NCBI RefSeq assembly: GCF_945952405.1
Contig: NZ_CAMFIA010000002.1
Location: forward strand, 62,001-126,000
DNA length: 64,000 nucleotides
From: an uncultured Stenotrophomonas sp.
GTDB lineage: Bacteria > Pseudomonadota > Gammaproteobacteria > Xanthomonadales > Xanthomonadaceae
Direction: 5' to 3'
Shown: piece by piece, positions 46,565-60,935 of the stretch
How positions within the stretch are numbered: the stretch's first letter is position 1
Layout of the letters: every line of letters starts with the position of its first letter
Position numbers and translations under genes: made by a program
Notes under the pieces: model-generated
What the model was told of the DNA's origin: nothing
What the model saw: the letters and a program-made list of their open reading frames with translations, nothing else
The model's database searches: none

Positions 46565-47074
46565 CTAGGGACTCTGCCGAAACACCTCGACCGTCACGTT
46601 GAAGGCATCGATCCGATGCCATTCGTTGCGTTCGTACGGCAACGACTCCACGCCCATGCCGATCTGGTACCTCGGCGCCTGCGGACCTTCGCGCCAGGAG
46701 TAAGGGGCGCCGTTGCTCCAGCCACAGCAGACATAGCGGAGTGCAGGCATGCCGAAGGTCGCGCGCAGATAGGCTTCGACCTGTGCGGCCTGCGCACCGG
46801 CGACCCGATAGCGGGCCTGCACAGGCCGGATGTAGGACGCGTCGTCCTTGCTGCAGCCCACATACTCCAGCCCCGCAGGCTTCCTGTGCATTGCCTGCAG
46901 GAAGTCCTGGCATCCACTGTCAGGCCGCGCCAGGCCGTCCGCACGCCCGTGCAGCTCCCACTCGGCCAGCGCCTGCGCTGGATCTCCGGACGCCCGCAAT
47001 CCGCTGCTGAACAGCAGGGCCGGCAGCATCAGGGGCAGGAAGCGAGCGACACGGTGCGGCCATGCAAGCGACAT
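46565..47074 (-). CDS. DUF4952-like secreted protein
   Basis: 169 aa with a signal peptide (about 1-28, ending SGLRASGD). CQDFLQAMHRKPAGLEYVGC and LRYVCCGWSNGAPYSW give conserved cysteines, with a closing DAFNVTVEVFRQSP strand. This matches my recollection of DUF4952. Role unknown. Convergent with the DUF3037 gene. Confidence 0.7.
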   Translation of the reverse strand: MSLAWPHRVARFLPLMLPALLFSSGLRASGDPAQALAEWELHGRADGLARPDSGCQDFLQAMHRKPAGLEYVGCSKDDASYIRPVQARYRVAGAQAAQVEAYLRATFGMPALRYVCCGWSNGAPYSWREGPQAPRYQIGMGVESLPYERNEWHRIDAFNVTVEVFRQSP

Positions 47075-47125
47075 GAGGGTGCGATCCTTCGCGGGGGATG
47101 GAAACCAGATTAACCGATGGCTGCG

Positions 47126-48031
47126 CTAGCGACGGGCCATCGTCTGCTCACTGAAGCGCGCCACGCAGAAGTCCAGGAAACTGCGCAGCTTGGGCGTCAA
47201 CTGGCGGTCGCGCGGGTACAGCAGGTTGATCCAGGTCGACACCGGCTCGTACGCGGGCAGCACCTCCACCAGCTCGCCGCGGGCCAGTGCCGCCGCCAGC
47301 ATTTCGTAGGGCTGCAGGATCAGGCCGAGCCCGCCCACGGCCGCGGTCAGCAACGGTTCGGCCTGGTTGACCATGAACCGGCTGGACACCGGCACGGTCA
47401 GCACGCTGCCGTCGAGATCGAGAAAGCTCCAGCGCGTGCGGATGATCGAATGGGCGAATCCCAGGCACTCGTGCCGGCTCAGGTCGGTCGGATGGGCAAT
47501 GACCGGACGCGCGGCCAGATACGCCGGTGACGCGCACAGCACCAGCGGATACCGCCCCAGCCGCCGCGCCACCAGGCCACTGTCGGCCAGGTCACCGGTA
47601 CGGAACACCAGGTCGTAGCCCTCTTCAACGATATCCACCAGGCTGTTGGACAGGTTCAGGTCGACCTGCACGTCCGGGTACTGCTGCATGTAGGCCACCA
47701 CCGCCGGCCCCAACGCGTGCACGCCGAAGGTGACCGGCGCGCTGATGCGCAGGCGCCCCATCGGCCGTCCGCGCGCCACTTCGGCCAGTTGCTCGGCGCC
47801 CTCCACTTCTTCCAGGATCACCCGCGCCCGCGCCAGGTAGGCCTGGCCGAAGTCGGTCAGGCTCTGCTTGCGCGTGGTGCGGTTGAGCAGGCGCACGCCC
47901 AGGTGTTGCTCGAGCGCCTGGATGTGCTTGCCGGCCACCTGCGGCGACAGGTCCAGGGCCTCGGCAGCGGCGGCGAACGAGCCGACCTCGGCCACTTTTG
48001 CGAAGGTCCGCAGGGGAGCGATCAGGTCCAT
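47126..48031 (-). CDS. LysR-family regulator
   Basis: 301 aa from ATG 48031 (a GTG three codons earlier is open). The HTH has LRTFAKVAEVGSFAAAAEAL and QVAGKHIQALEQHLGVRLL, and the effector domain has RISAPVTFGVHALGPAVVAY, as in the CrgA/AaeR-like group. Divergent from the quinone oxidoreductase-like gene (117 bp between starts), hence its likely target. Confidence 0.9.
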   Translation of the reverse strand: MDLIAPLRTFAKVAEVGSFAAAAEALDLSPQVAGKHIQALEQHLGVRLLNRTTRKQSLTDFGQAYLARARVILEEVEGAEQLAEVARGRPMGRLRISAPVTFGVHALGPAVVAYMQQYPDVQVDLNLSNSLVDIVEEGYDLVFRTGDLADSGLVARRLGRYPLVLCASPAYLAARPVIAHPTDLSRHECLGFAHSIIRTRWSFLDLDGSVLTVPVSSRFMVNQAEPLLTAAVGGLGLILQPYEMLAAALARGELVEVLPAYEPVSTWINLLYPRDRQLTPKLRSFLDFCVARFSEQTMARR

Positions 48032-48148
48032 TGCAAACACTATTTATCCAATGAAACGCCAGATTACCCCTTATTCTGGGTGCAGAGTACGCGCACAGTA
48101 GCGCTCACCTTTTCGCCGGCCCCTGCCGGCCTCTGCTTGGAGCCCCCC

Positions 48149-49138
48149 ATGAGCCAGGTTGTCCGCATTCACGAGTATGGCAACGCCGATGTACTCCGCA
48201 TCGACGAAATCGACGTCCCCGCCCCCGCCGCCGACGAGGTCCAGATCCGGGTCAAGGCGATCGGCCTGAACCGCGCCGAGGTGATGTTCCGCAATGGCGC
48301 CTACCTGCAGGAAGCGCAGTTCCCCAGCCGCCTGGGCTATGAAGCGGCCGGCGTGGTCGAAGCGGTCGGCAGCGCGGTGAGCGGCTTTGCTGCAGGCGAT
48401 GCGGTCAGCGTGGTGCCGCCGCTGGATATCGCGCGCTGGGGCACCTACGGCGAACTCGCCAACGTGCCGGCACGACTGGTGGTCAGGCACCCGCAGGCGC
48501 TGGGCTTCGAGAAGGCCGCTGCGGTGTGGATGCAGTACGTCACCGCCTGGGGCGCGCTGCTGGAGCAGGCACATCTGTCCGCCGGGGATTTCGTCATCAT
48601 CACCGCCGCCAGCAGCAGTGTCGGCCTGGCCGCGATCCAGATCGCCAATGCGGTGGGTGCCACGCCGATCGCGGTGACCCGTGGCCCGGGCAAGCGCCAG
48701 GCCCTGCTTGAGGCCGGTGCCGCCCACGTCATCGCTACCCAGGAACAGGATCTGGCCGCCGAAGTCGCGCGCATCACCGCCGGTGCCGGCGCCCGCGTGG
48801 TGTTCGATCCGATCGGCGGCCCGCAGTTCGTGCCGCTGACCGACGCCATGGCCCGTGGCGGCATCCTGCTGGAGTACGGCGCACTGAGCAGCGAACCCAC
48901 TCCGTTCCCGCTGTTCAATGTATTGGGCAAGTCGCTGACGCTGAAGGGCTACCTGTACTCGGAGATCGTCTCCGACGATGCCGCGCTGGCCCGCGCCAAG
49001 GCCTTCATCGTCGACGGCCTGGACAAGGGCACGCTGGTACCGCAGATCGCCAAGGTGTTCCCGTTCGCGCAGATCCAGGACGCACATCGGTACCTGGAAT
49101 CGAACGAGCAGATCGGCAAGGTGGTGGTGACGGTGTAA
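48149..49138 (+). CDS. Zinc-independent medium-chain alcohol dehydrogenase / quinone oxidoreductase
   Basis: 329 aa. The N-terminal GroES-like domain (VRIKAIGLNRAEVMFRNGAY, LGYEAAGVVEAVGSAVSGFA) lacks the structural-zinc cysteines. The NAD(P)-binding Rossmann domain has VIITAASSSVGLAAIQIANA (AxxSxxG nucleotide loop) and FDPIGGPQF. It therefore belongs to the QOR/Zta1-type MDR family. It probably reduces quinones or enals with NADPH. Controlled by the divergent LysR (inference from arrangement). Confidence 0.9.
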   Translation: MSQVVRIHEYGNADVLRIDEIDVPAPAADEVQIRVKAIGLNRAEVMFRNGAYLQEAQFPSRLGYEAAGVVEAVGSAVSGFAAGDAVSVVPPLDIARWGTYGELANVPARLVVRHPQALGFEKAAAVWMQYVTAWGALLEQAHLSAGDFVIITAASSSVGLAAIQIANAVGATPIAVTRGPGKRQALLEAGAAHVIATQEQDLAAEVARITAGAGARVVFDPIGGPQFVPLTDAMARGGILLEYGALSSEPTPFPLFNVLGKSLTLKGYLYSEIVSDDAALARAKAFIVDGLDKGTLVPQIAKVFPFAQIQDAHRYLESNEQIGKVVVTV

Positions 49139-49187
49139 GCCAACGTCGCGCAACGGGGGCGGCCTGCCGCCGCCATTGCCAGTGCGG

Positions 49188-51710
49188 CTACCTGGGCAAC
49201 GCAAACGCCATCACGTAATCGCCCTTCGGGGTCTCCATGAAGTGGTGGCCGCCGGCCATGATCACCACGTACTGGCGGCCCCCCTGCTCATACACCATCG
49301 GGTTGGCCTGGCCGCCTGCCGGCAACGCCGTGTGCCAGAGCTCCTTGCCGGTTTTCAGATCGATCGCACGCAGCAGGTCATCGGTGGCGGCGGCGATGAA
49401 GACCAGGCCACTGGCGGTCACCACCGAGCCGCCATTGTTCGGCGTGCCGATCTCGATCGGCAGGCCGGAGCGGATGCCGAACGGTCCATTGCCACGCGCG
49501 CTGCCGAACGGGCGGTCCCACAGCAGCTTGCCGGTGCGCAGGTCGATGGCGCGGATGCCGCCATAGGGCGGCTGCTTGCACAGCAGGCCGGTGAACGGCA
49601 GCCGCCAGCCGGCGTTGACCTGGATCGCATACGGTGTTCCCACCTGCGGATCGCCCGCGCCTTCGGCACCGCCCTTGTCGAACCGGACCATCTCGCGCGG
49701 CAGCCAGCCCAGCCGGTCGGCCTCGGCGCGCGGCACCAGCCGGTTGTAGTTGGGCATGTCGTTGTAGTTGGCCACGATCACGCCGCGGCGGGTGTCGATG
49801 GAGACACTGCCCCAGTCCGAGCCACCGTTGTAGCCGGGATACTCGATGGAATGGCGGTCACTGCTCGGCGGCGTGTAGAAGCCCTGGTAATAGGCCTTGC
49901 GGAACTGGATGCGGCAGACCAGCTGGTCGATCGGGGTCAGGCCCCACATGTCGCGCTCGGTCAGGTCGTGCTCGCGGCGCAGCGTGTGGTACAGCGAGAA
50001 CAGCTGGGTGGGTGAGCGCTGCTCGGGCTCGACACCGCCGATGGGGACCTTACGCTCCTCGGCAGCACTCAGCAGCTGGCCATTGCGGCGGTCGAGGATG
50101 TAGAGGTCGCCCTGCTTGGTCGGCAGCAGGATGGCCGGCACCTTGCCGGCAGCGGTCGGGTAGTCGATCAGGCTGGCCTGCGAACCCAGGTCGTAGTCCC
50201 ACACATCCTTGCGCACCGCCTGGAAATGCCAGGCAGGCTTGCCGGTGGCCACATCGATCGCCACCAGCGAAGTCGAATAACGGTTCTGGTTTTCCGTGCG
50301 CGAGCCGCTCCAGTAATCGCCCGCAGAATTGCCCAGCGGCAGGTAGACCAGCCCCAGCGCCTCATCAGCGGTGGCGGTGGTCCACATGTTGGGCGTGCCT
50401 CGCGTATAGGTCTGGTCGCGCGGCGGCAGGCCGCTGCGCTCGGGCTGGTCCATGTCCCACGCCCAGCGCAGCTTGCCGGTGATCGCATCGTAGGCCTGGA
50501 TCACCCCGGAAGGCGCATCGCGGCGCTGCCCGTCCAGCACCTGGTGACCGGTGACGATCACCCCGCGCACGATCGCCGGCGGTGAGTTGATCGACACATA
50601 GCCGGGCGGCACCTCGCCCATGCCGAGGGTGATGTCGACCTGGCCGTTGTTGCCGAAATTGGCGCAGGGGCGGCCGCTGTCCGCATCCACTGCGATGATG
50701 CGGCCATCCAGGGTGCCCTCGATGATGCGCGCCGAGCAGGCCGGGCGGTTGCCCGCTGCGGCGCTGCGCGTGGGGCTTGGCGGCGGTTCGGGCAGCGCCA
50801 GGTCGGCGGCGACATCGGCCAGCGCCGCATCGGCCAGGGTCGGCGTGCTCGGCTGCTCGTAATAGCTCACGCCGCGGCAGGCCGCGGTGTACGGGATCGA
50901 GGCGTCCTTCACCTTCGGGTCGAACCGCCACAGCTCCTTGCCGCTGCCCGCATCGAGGGCGATCAGCCGGTTGCGTGCGGTGCACAGGTACAGCCGGTCG
51001 CCGATCTTCAGCGGCGTGGTTTCCGCCCCCCAGCGCTTGTTCGGCAGGTCACCGGTGCGGAACTGCCAGGCCAGCTGCAGCGAGGCGACGTTGGCCGGGG
51101 TGATCTGCTGCAGCGGTGAATAACGGGTACCGGCATTGCTGCGGCCCCAGGCCGGCCAGTCGGCCTCGGCCGGTTGCTCGGCCGGCTGCAGGCCGGTGGT
51201 GTCGCGGGTCGGCGCCAGCCCCGCACTCGCGGCCGCTTCGGGGAACGGCTGGTGCCCGTCCACCTCGCCGTGCGGCGCAAAGGCCAGGCCGAAGGCGGCC
51301 ACGAACACCAGCATCAGTACGCCGGCGACGCTGCGCGATACGCGCCTGGAGACCGGTTGGTGCAGGGTCGGCGCCAGCAGCGCCAGCACGATGCCGAGTG
51401 CGGTCACCAGGCCCAGCCGCGGCACCCAGCGCCAGTAGTCGCTGCCCGACTCCCACCAGGTCCACAGCAGCGTGCCGAGGAACAGCAGCGCATACAGCAG
51501 CGCGCCACTGCGACGGTTGCCGAACAGCAGGATGCCGCTTGCCAGCAGGCCGAACCCCGCGATCGCGTAGTACACCGAGCCCCCCAGGCTGAGCAGCCAC
51601 GCGCCGAGCCCGCCGATGACCAGGCCCAGCACGACCAGCAACAATGACAGCACGGTGACCAGCGGATGGCGGGGAGCGCGGGCGGAAGCGGACTGCGGCG
51701 TGGCGGACAT
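49188..51710 (-). CDS. gcd: Membrane-bound PQQ-dependent glucose/quinate/shikimate-type dehydrogenase
   Basis: 840 aa. Five N-terminal membrane helices (about 15-150) anchor an eight-bladed PQQ propeller in the periplasm. QLAWQFRTGDLPNKRWGAET starts the propeller, and PLKIGDRLYLCTARNRLIAL, YVSINSPPAIVRGVIVTGHQ and VYLPLGNSAGDYWSGSRTEN follow. The C-terminal repeats IRAIDLRTGKLLWD and LLRAIDLKTGKELWH are W-motifs. It oxidises aldoses or quinate/shikimate with electrons to ubiquinone. Length equals GCD-type enzymes (about 800). Glucose specificity is likely but not provable here. No PQQ synthesis genes nearby. Confidence 0.9.
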   Translation of the reverse strand: MSATPQSASARAPRHPLVTVLSLLLVVLGLVIGGLGAWLLSLGGSVYYAIAGFGLLASGILLFGNRRSGALLYALLFLGTLLWTWWESGSDYWRWVPRLGLVTALGIVLALLAPTLHQPVSRRVSRSVAGVLMLVFVAAFGLAFAPHGEVDGHQPFPEAAASAGLAPTRDTTGLQPAEQPAEADWPAWGRSNAGTRYSPLQQITPANVASLQLAWQFRTGDLPNKRWGAETTPLKIGDRLYLCTARNRLIALDAGSGKELWRFDPKVKDASIPYTAACRGVSYYEQPSTPTLADAALADVAADLALPEPPPSPTRSAAAGNRPACSARIIEGTLDGRIIAVDADSGRPCANFGNNGQVDITLGMGEVPPGYVSINSPPAIVRGVIVTGHQVLDGQRRDAPSGVIQAYDAITGKLRWAWDMDQPERSGLPPRDQTYTRGTPNMWTTATADEALGLVYLPLGNSAGDYWSGSRTENQNRYSTSLVAIDVATGKPAWHFQAVRKDVWDYDLGSQASLIDYPTAAGKVPAILLPTKQGDLYILDRRNGQLLSAAEERKVPIGGVEPEQRSPTQLFSLYHTLRREHDLTERDMWGLTPIDQLVCRIQFRKAYYQGFYTPPSSDRHSIEYPGYNGGSDWGSVSIDTRRGVIVANYNDMPNYNRLVPRAEADRLGWLPREMVRFDKGGAEGAGDPQVGTPYAIQVNAGWRLPFTGLLCKQPPYGGIRAIDLRTGKLLWDRPFGSARGNGPFGIRSGLPIEIGTPNNGGSVVTASGLVFIAAATDDLLRAIDLKTGKELWHTALPAGGQANPMVYEQGGRQYVVIMAGGHHFMETPKGDYVMAFALPR

Positions 51711-51786
51711 CGTCGATCTCCGGGGCAGCTTGCGCCCTTATCCCACCGCCGACGTGAAGCGCGCGCGTATGTGCAACGTGCGGATA

Positions 51787-51817
51787 CGACGACGCCGGCA
51801 CATGGCCGGCGTCGTCG
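51787..51817 (-). terminator. Hairpin downstream of gyrA
   Basis: CGACGACGCCGGC-acat-GGCCGGCGTCGTCG, a 12-13 bp stem between the gyrA stop and gcd start. No T-run follows, so it is a probable but weak terminator. Confidence 0.5.
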
Positions 51818-51840
51818 GGCAGCTCAGGCGCGCGCCAGGA

Positions 51841-54561
<2,721 letters not shown>

Positions 54562-54767
54562 TCGGGTTCCGTTGTCTGGTAGCGGTCCAGTCCGGCGCAG
54601 CCCTCTGCGGGAGGGGGTCGCGCCGGAACCTCGATTCAACCTGTGGATACTACCACAACGGGCCGTTCTCCGCCGCCCTTTACGGGGATTTTACCGGCAC
54701 AAATCAGGAACTTAGGGGGTACAGCGGCCCCTGTGGAGCCGAGCCTGCGCTCGGCTGCGCCAAACCC

Positions 54768-54790
54768 GTAGATCCACGCCATGCGTGGAT
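54768..54790 (+). repeat. SMAG (GTAG-type) palindrome
   Basis: GTAGATCCACGCC... with matching ATGCGTGGAT, between gyrA and mtnA. Beside it are another palindrome GAGCCGAGCCTGCGCTCGGC (54737-54756) and GGGCCCTTTCCTGCGGAAAGG. The rest of the 296-bp gap shows no gene. Confidence 0.85.
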
Positions 54791-54857
54791 AGGCCGCACA
54801 AGGGGTCAGGGCCCTTTCCTGCGGAAAGGGATCCGACCCCGGCAGGAACTGCCGGCC

Positions 54858-55922
54858 TCAACCGCCGAAGGCGGCGCGCATGCTCTCGACGGTCGGATTC
54901 AGGATCACTCCGCGCTCGGTCACGATGGCGTCGATCAGTTCGCCCGGGGTCACGTCGAACACCGGGTTCCAGGCGGCAATGCCTTCGGCCACGGTGCGGG
55001 TGCCGCCCACGCCGTACAGCTCGCCCGGGTCGCGCTGCTCGATCTCGATCTGGCTGCCGTCCACGGTCTCCAAGTCCACGGTCGAGGACGGTGCCACCAC
55101 CATGAACCTGACACCGTGGTGGCGGGCAGCGATGGCCAACTGGTAGGTGCCGATCTTGTTGGCGGTATCGCCGTTGGCGCAGATGCGGTCGGCACCGACG
55201 ATCACCCACTGCACGGCCCCGGTCTTCATCAGGTGCGAAGCGGCCGAATCGGCGATCAGGGTCGCGTCGATGCCATCCTGCTGCAACTCCCACACGGTCA
55301 GGCGTGCGCCCTGCAGCCACGGCCGGGTCTCGCCGGCGAACACGCGGGCGATGCGATGCTGGGCCATGCCGGCACGGATCACGCCCAGTGCGGTACCGAA
55401 GCCGGCGGTGGCCAGCGAGCCGGTGTTGCAGTGGGTCAGCACGCCACTGCCGGTGTCGATCAGGCCGGCGCCCAGCGCGCCCATGTGGCGGTTGGCGGCC
55501 AGGTCTTCCTCGGCGATGGCCTGCGCCTCGGCCGCCAGCAACGTCTTCCAGTCGGCACCGGCCGCATTGAGGCAGCGGCGCATGCGCGCCAGTGCCCAGG
55601 CCAGATTGACCGCGGTCGGACGCGATGCGTTCAGGCGCTGCAACGCCGGTTCCAGCTGCTGCAGCGCGTGCGCGCCATCTGCCGCCTGCACGTCCCGCGC
55701 GGCCAGCACCACGCCCCAGGCCGCGGCAATGCCGATTGCCGGTGCGCCGCGCACGGTCAGCGCGTGGATGGCCGCGGCCACTTCATCACTGTCATGGCAG
55801 ACCACATGCTCGACCACGAACGGCAGCTTGCGCTGGTCCAGCAATTGCAGGGCATCGCCGGTCCACAGGATCGGGCGGATGTGGTCGTAACGGGCGTAAT
55901 CGATGTCGGAGGCAGTGTTCAT
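54858..55922 (-). CDS. mtnA: S-methyl-5-thioribose-1-phosphate isomerase
   Basis: 354 aa from ATG 55922. An eIF2B-like fold that isomerises methylthioribose-1-phosphate to the ribulose form in methionine salvage. [40 protein letters not shown] (catalytic Cys) and the Asp in [20 protein letters not shown] are the diagnostic motifs. C-terminal [20 protein letters not shown]. The mtnA-gyrA neighbourhood is common in Xanthomonadaceae. Confidence 0.96.
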   Translation of the reverse strand: MNTASDIDYARYDHIRPILWTGDALQLLDQRKLPFVVEHVVCHDSDEVAAAIHALTVRGAPAIGIAAAWGVVLAARDVQAADGAHALQQLEPALQRLNASRPTAVNLAWALARMRRCLNAAGADWKTLLAAEAQAIAEEDLAANRHMGALGAGLIDTGSGVLTHCNTGSLATAGFGTALGVIRAGMAQHRIARVFAGETRPWLQGARLTVWELQQDGIDATLIADSAASHLMKTGAVQWVIVGADRICANGDTANKIGTYQLAIAARHHGVRFMVVAPSSTVDLETVDGSQIEIEQRDPGELYGVGGTRTVAEGIAAWNPVFDVTPGELIDAIVTERGVILNPTVESMRAAFGG

Positions 55923-55969
55923 GGGCCCATTGTAGGGCCAGGCCCTGCGTGGTTGGGGCCTGCCCGGGC

Positions 55970-56698
55970 TCAATTCACGGTGAATTCGGCGCGGCAACCA
56001 CCGTCCACCCAGATTCCGTTTCGGCTCCAGCCCCAGGTGCTGCCTTCCTCGCACGGCGTGCTGGACAGCTGCTCGGAGACGACTGCACCGACCGAAATGC
56101 TGGCCCCGCAGAAACGACGCTTCTTCGACTTCGATTCGCAGGTCAGGCGGCGCGGCACATCGACGAAACGGCCATCATCGTCGGCCACCTCGAAATCTCC
56201 CTGGCAACCGCGGCTGGTCCAGACTTCATTGCGCTTGTAGCCCCAGCCCTGCCCTTCCCGGCAGGGCAGCGCGGACAGCTGCCGCAGCAGGCGTACCGGC
56301 GCACCATCCAGGCGCACCGGGCAGCTCTGCGGGCGTCCATTGGATTCGCAGCGCACCACGCGGCGGACCAGGCGCTTGCCCTCTGCGGCGACCGGGGCGG
56401 CGCCCGCAGCACGGCGTGCACGGAATTCGGCGCGGCAGCCCAGGGTGACCCACACGCCGCTGCGGTCGGTGCCCCATTCGCTGCCGCGGATGCAGCTGCT
56501 GTTGGACAGCTGGCGGACCAGGTCGATGCCGTTGCTGGTGTCGATGTCGCAGTGCACCCAGCCCATGTCGCGCGATTCGCAGGTCACCACTTCGCCGTCA
56601 TAGCCCACCTGCTGGGCAGACGCCGACGACGGCAGCCACGCCCCCCACAACGCGATGGAGTAGACCGGTGCCGCGACGACCGCAAACCACTTGACCAA
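55970..56698 (-). CDS. DUF3011 repeat protein, secreted
   Basis: About 242 aa if started at TTG 56698; no ATG or GTG lies near, and the frame is open to ATG 56800, so the start is uncertain. A signal peptide ([20 protein letters not shown], cleavage near SASA-Q) supports the short form. Then come three DUF3011 units of about 65 residues, each with a CES opening, a second Cys, QLS...C and WGxxxxGVW...GC (for example [28 protein letters not shown]). The conserved cysteines predict disulphides in each unit. Function unknown, periplasmic or extracellular. Confidence 0.8.
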   Translation of the reverse strand: MVKWFAVVAAPVYSIALWGAWLPSSASAQQVGYDGEVVTCESRDMGWVHCDIDTSNGIDLVRQLSNSSCIRGSEWGTDRSGVWVTLGCRAEFRARRAAGAAPVAAEGKRLVRRVVRCESNGRPQSCPVRLDGAPVRLLRQLSALPCREGQGWGYKRNEVWTSRGCQGDFEVADDDGRFVDVPRRLTCESKSKKRRFCGASISVGAVVSEQLSSTPCEEGSTWGWSRNGIWVDGGCRAEFTVN

Positions 56699-56836
56699 AG
56701 CCTTCCCCGACAGGAATGAATGAACTGCATGCCAGTGTCTGGCATCTGCCGTGATAAGAGCATCATCCTGCTTACCGAAGCAAGCGCGGAAACACGGCAA
56801 TCCGTTCAGTCTTCGATGTTCAGGAACGCACGGAAA

Positions 56837-57793
56837 TCAGGCCCGGGCAAAGTCATAGGCGAGCACATCGGCAATGCGCGGCGTGCGGTTCATCGCCATC
56901 AGCAGGCGGTCGACGCCCACCGCCACGCCGGCGCAGGCCGGCAGCGATGGCAATGCCGACAGCAACGCTTCGTCCAGCGCCGGCTGTACCTGGCCGCGCT
57001 CATGCCGGCGCTGCAGGTCGCGCTGGAAGCGTGCGCGCTGTTCCTGCGCATCGTTCAGTTCGTGATAGCCATTGGCCAGTTCCACCGGACCGAGGTACAG
57101 CTCGAAGCGCTCGGCCAACGGCGGCGTGCCGGGACGGATGCGGGCCAGCGCCGCCTGGCTTGCCGGCCAGTCGTGGACCACCGTCATCACCGCGTCATCG
57201 AAGTGCGGCTGGATGCGATGGGTCATCAGCAGGTCCAGCCAGTCGTCGCGGGTCAGCCCGACCGGATCGATGTGGACATCGCCCAGCGCGTCACGCAGTG
57301 CGGCCTCGTCGGCATCGAAGGGATCCACGCCGGCATGCTGCTGGAACAGCTCCCGGTAGCTGAGCACGCGCAGGGTCGCGCTGCGCCCGACCAGCGCCAG
57401 CGCCTGGCCGACCAGCTCAGCGGTTTCCTGCACCAGCTGGTGGTGGTCCCAGCCGACCCGGTACCACTCCAGCATGGTGAATTCCGGGTTGTGGCGGCCG
57501 CCCGCTTCGCCGTTGCGGAACACCCGCCCGAGTTCGTAGCAGTCCCCCACGCCCGCCGCCAGCAGGCGCTTGAGCGGATACTCCGGCGACGTGCGCAGCC
57601 AGCGGCGACGGCCGCCCGCATCGACATGGCCGGTGAAATCGGTATGGAAACTGTCGATGTTCGGTTCGGTATTGCCGGCCACCGACAGGATCGGCGTTTC
57701 CACTTCCAGCACGTCACGCTCGGCGAAGAAGCGGCGCAGCAGCGCATTGAGCGCGGCACGCTGCTGCAGCGTGCGCAGCAGAAGCGCGGTCAC
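56837..57793 (-). CDS. epmA: EF-P-(R)-beta-lysine ligase (EpmA/GenX/PoxA)
   Basis: 318 aa from GTG 57793, short relative of class II lysyl-tRNA synthetase without the anticodon domain. Motif 2 is RTSPEYPLKRLLAAGVGDCY ELGRVFRNGEAGGRHNPEFT, and motif 3 is GVAVGVDRLLMAMN. It activates (R)-beta-lysine and attaches it to elongation factor P. Upstream GNAT gene overlaps by 4 bp (GTGA). epmB and efp are not in the window. Confidence 0.94.
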   Translation of the reverse strand: MTALLLRTLQQRAALNALLRRFFAERDVLEVETPILSVAGNTEPNIDSFHTDFTGHVDAGGRRRWLRTSPEYPLKRLLAAGVGDCYELGRVFRNGEAGGRHNPEFTMLEWYRVGWDHHQLVQETAELVGQALALVGRSATLRVLSYRELFQQHAGVDPFDADEAALRDALGDVHIDPVGLTRDDWLDLLMTHRIQPHFDDAVMTVVHDWPASQAALARIRPGTPPLAERFELYLGPVELANGYHELNDAQEQRARFQRDLQRRHERGQVQPALDEALLSALPSLPACAGVAVGVDRLLMAMNRTPRIADVLAYDFARA

Positions 57794-58275
57794 AGGATGC
57801 CTTCCGGACGCGGATGATCCAGCGGCAGGGTCAACAGGTCACGGGTGTCATCGATGTAACCGCTGGCCAGGTACAGGCGCCGGGCCAGTTCGTTGTGATG
57901 ATTCACTTCCAGCCGCAGGCGACTGACACCTCGGCCACGGGCGCGCTGTTCGCAGATGGCCAGTGCCTGCTTGCCGCGGCCGCGGCCACGCGCACGGTGG
58001 CTCAGGTACAGCTCGTCCAGCAGCACGAAGTGGCCGCCCTGCTCCAGGCTGAAGCCCATCGCGATCACCGCATAGCCGGCCACCTCGCCTGCCTCGTCCA
58101 GCCACAACAGCACTTCGCCATTGCGTGGATCGGCCAGCAGCGCATCAACGCCTCGACGCACGCGTGCGTCGTCGAAGTCGATCCTGTCTTCGGCGTAGAA
58201 CTCGCGCATCAACGCGATCAACACGTCCTCGTCGGCGCGGGTGGCCAGGCGGAAATCCAGCGGGGCGGTCTGCAT
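57790..58275 (-). CDS. GNAT-family N-acetyltransferase
   Basis: 161 aa from ATG 58275 with AAGGAA upstream. GNAT fold: LATRADEDVLIALMREFYAE, then VAGYAVIAMGFSLEQGG, the acetyl-CoA loop LYLSHRARGRGRGKQALAIC (R/Q-x-x-G-x-G/A form), and SRLRLEVNHHNELARRLYLASGY. Substrate unknown. It precedes epmA with a 4-bp overlap and is 50 bp downstream of ligA, so all three may share one transcript. Confidence 0.9.
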   Translation of the reverse strand: MQTAPLDFRLATRADEDVLIALMREFYAEDRIDFDDARVRRGVDALLADPRNGEVLLWLDEAGEVAGYAVIAMGFSLEQGGHFVLLDELYLSHRARGRGRGKQALAICEQRARGRGVSRLRLEVNHHNELARRLYLASGYIDDTRDLLTLPLDHPRPEGIL

Positions 58276-58324
58276 CGGTGTTCCTTTGTGCTTCATGCCG
58301 GGCGCAACGCGCCCGGCGGGGTGT

Positions 58325-60823
<2,499 letters not shown>

Positions 60824-60935
60824 CTACCGCGCCGGGACGTCAGGCCCTGTGTCGCAGGCACCTCTGCAGAAGGCGGGCTTGCCGCCTGCCGCCACCGGCG
60901 CTAGCGTGCGACGGCTCACTCCCGGAATCCCGCCC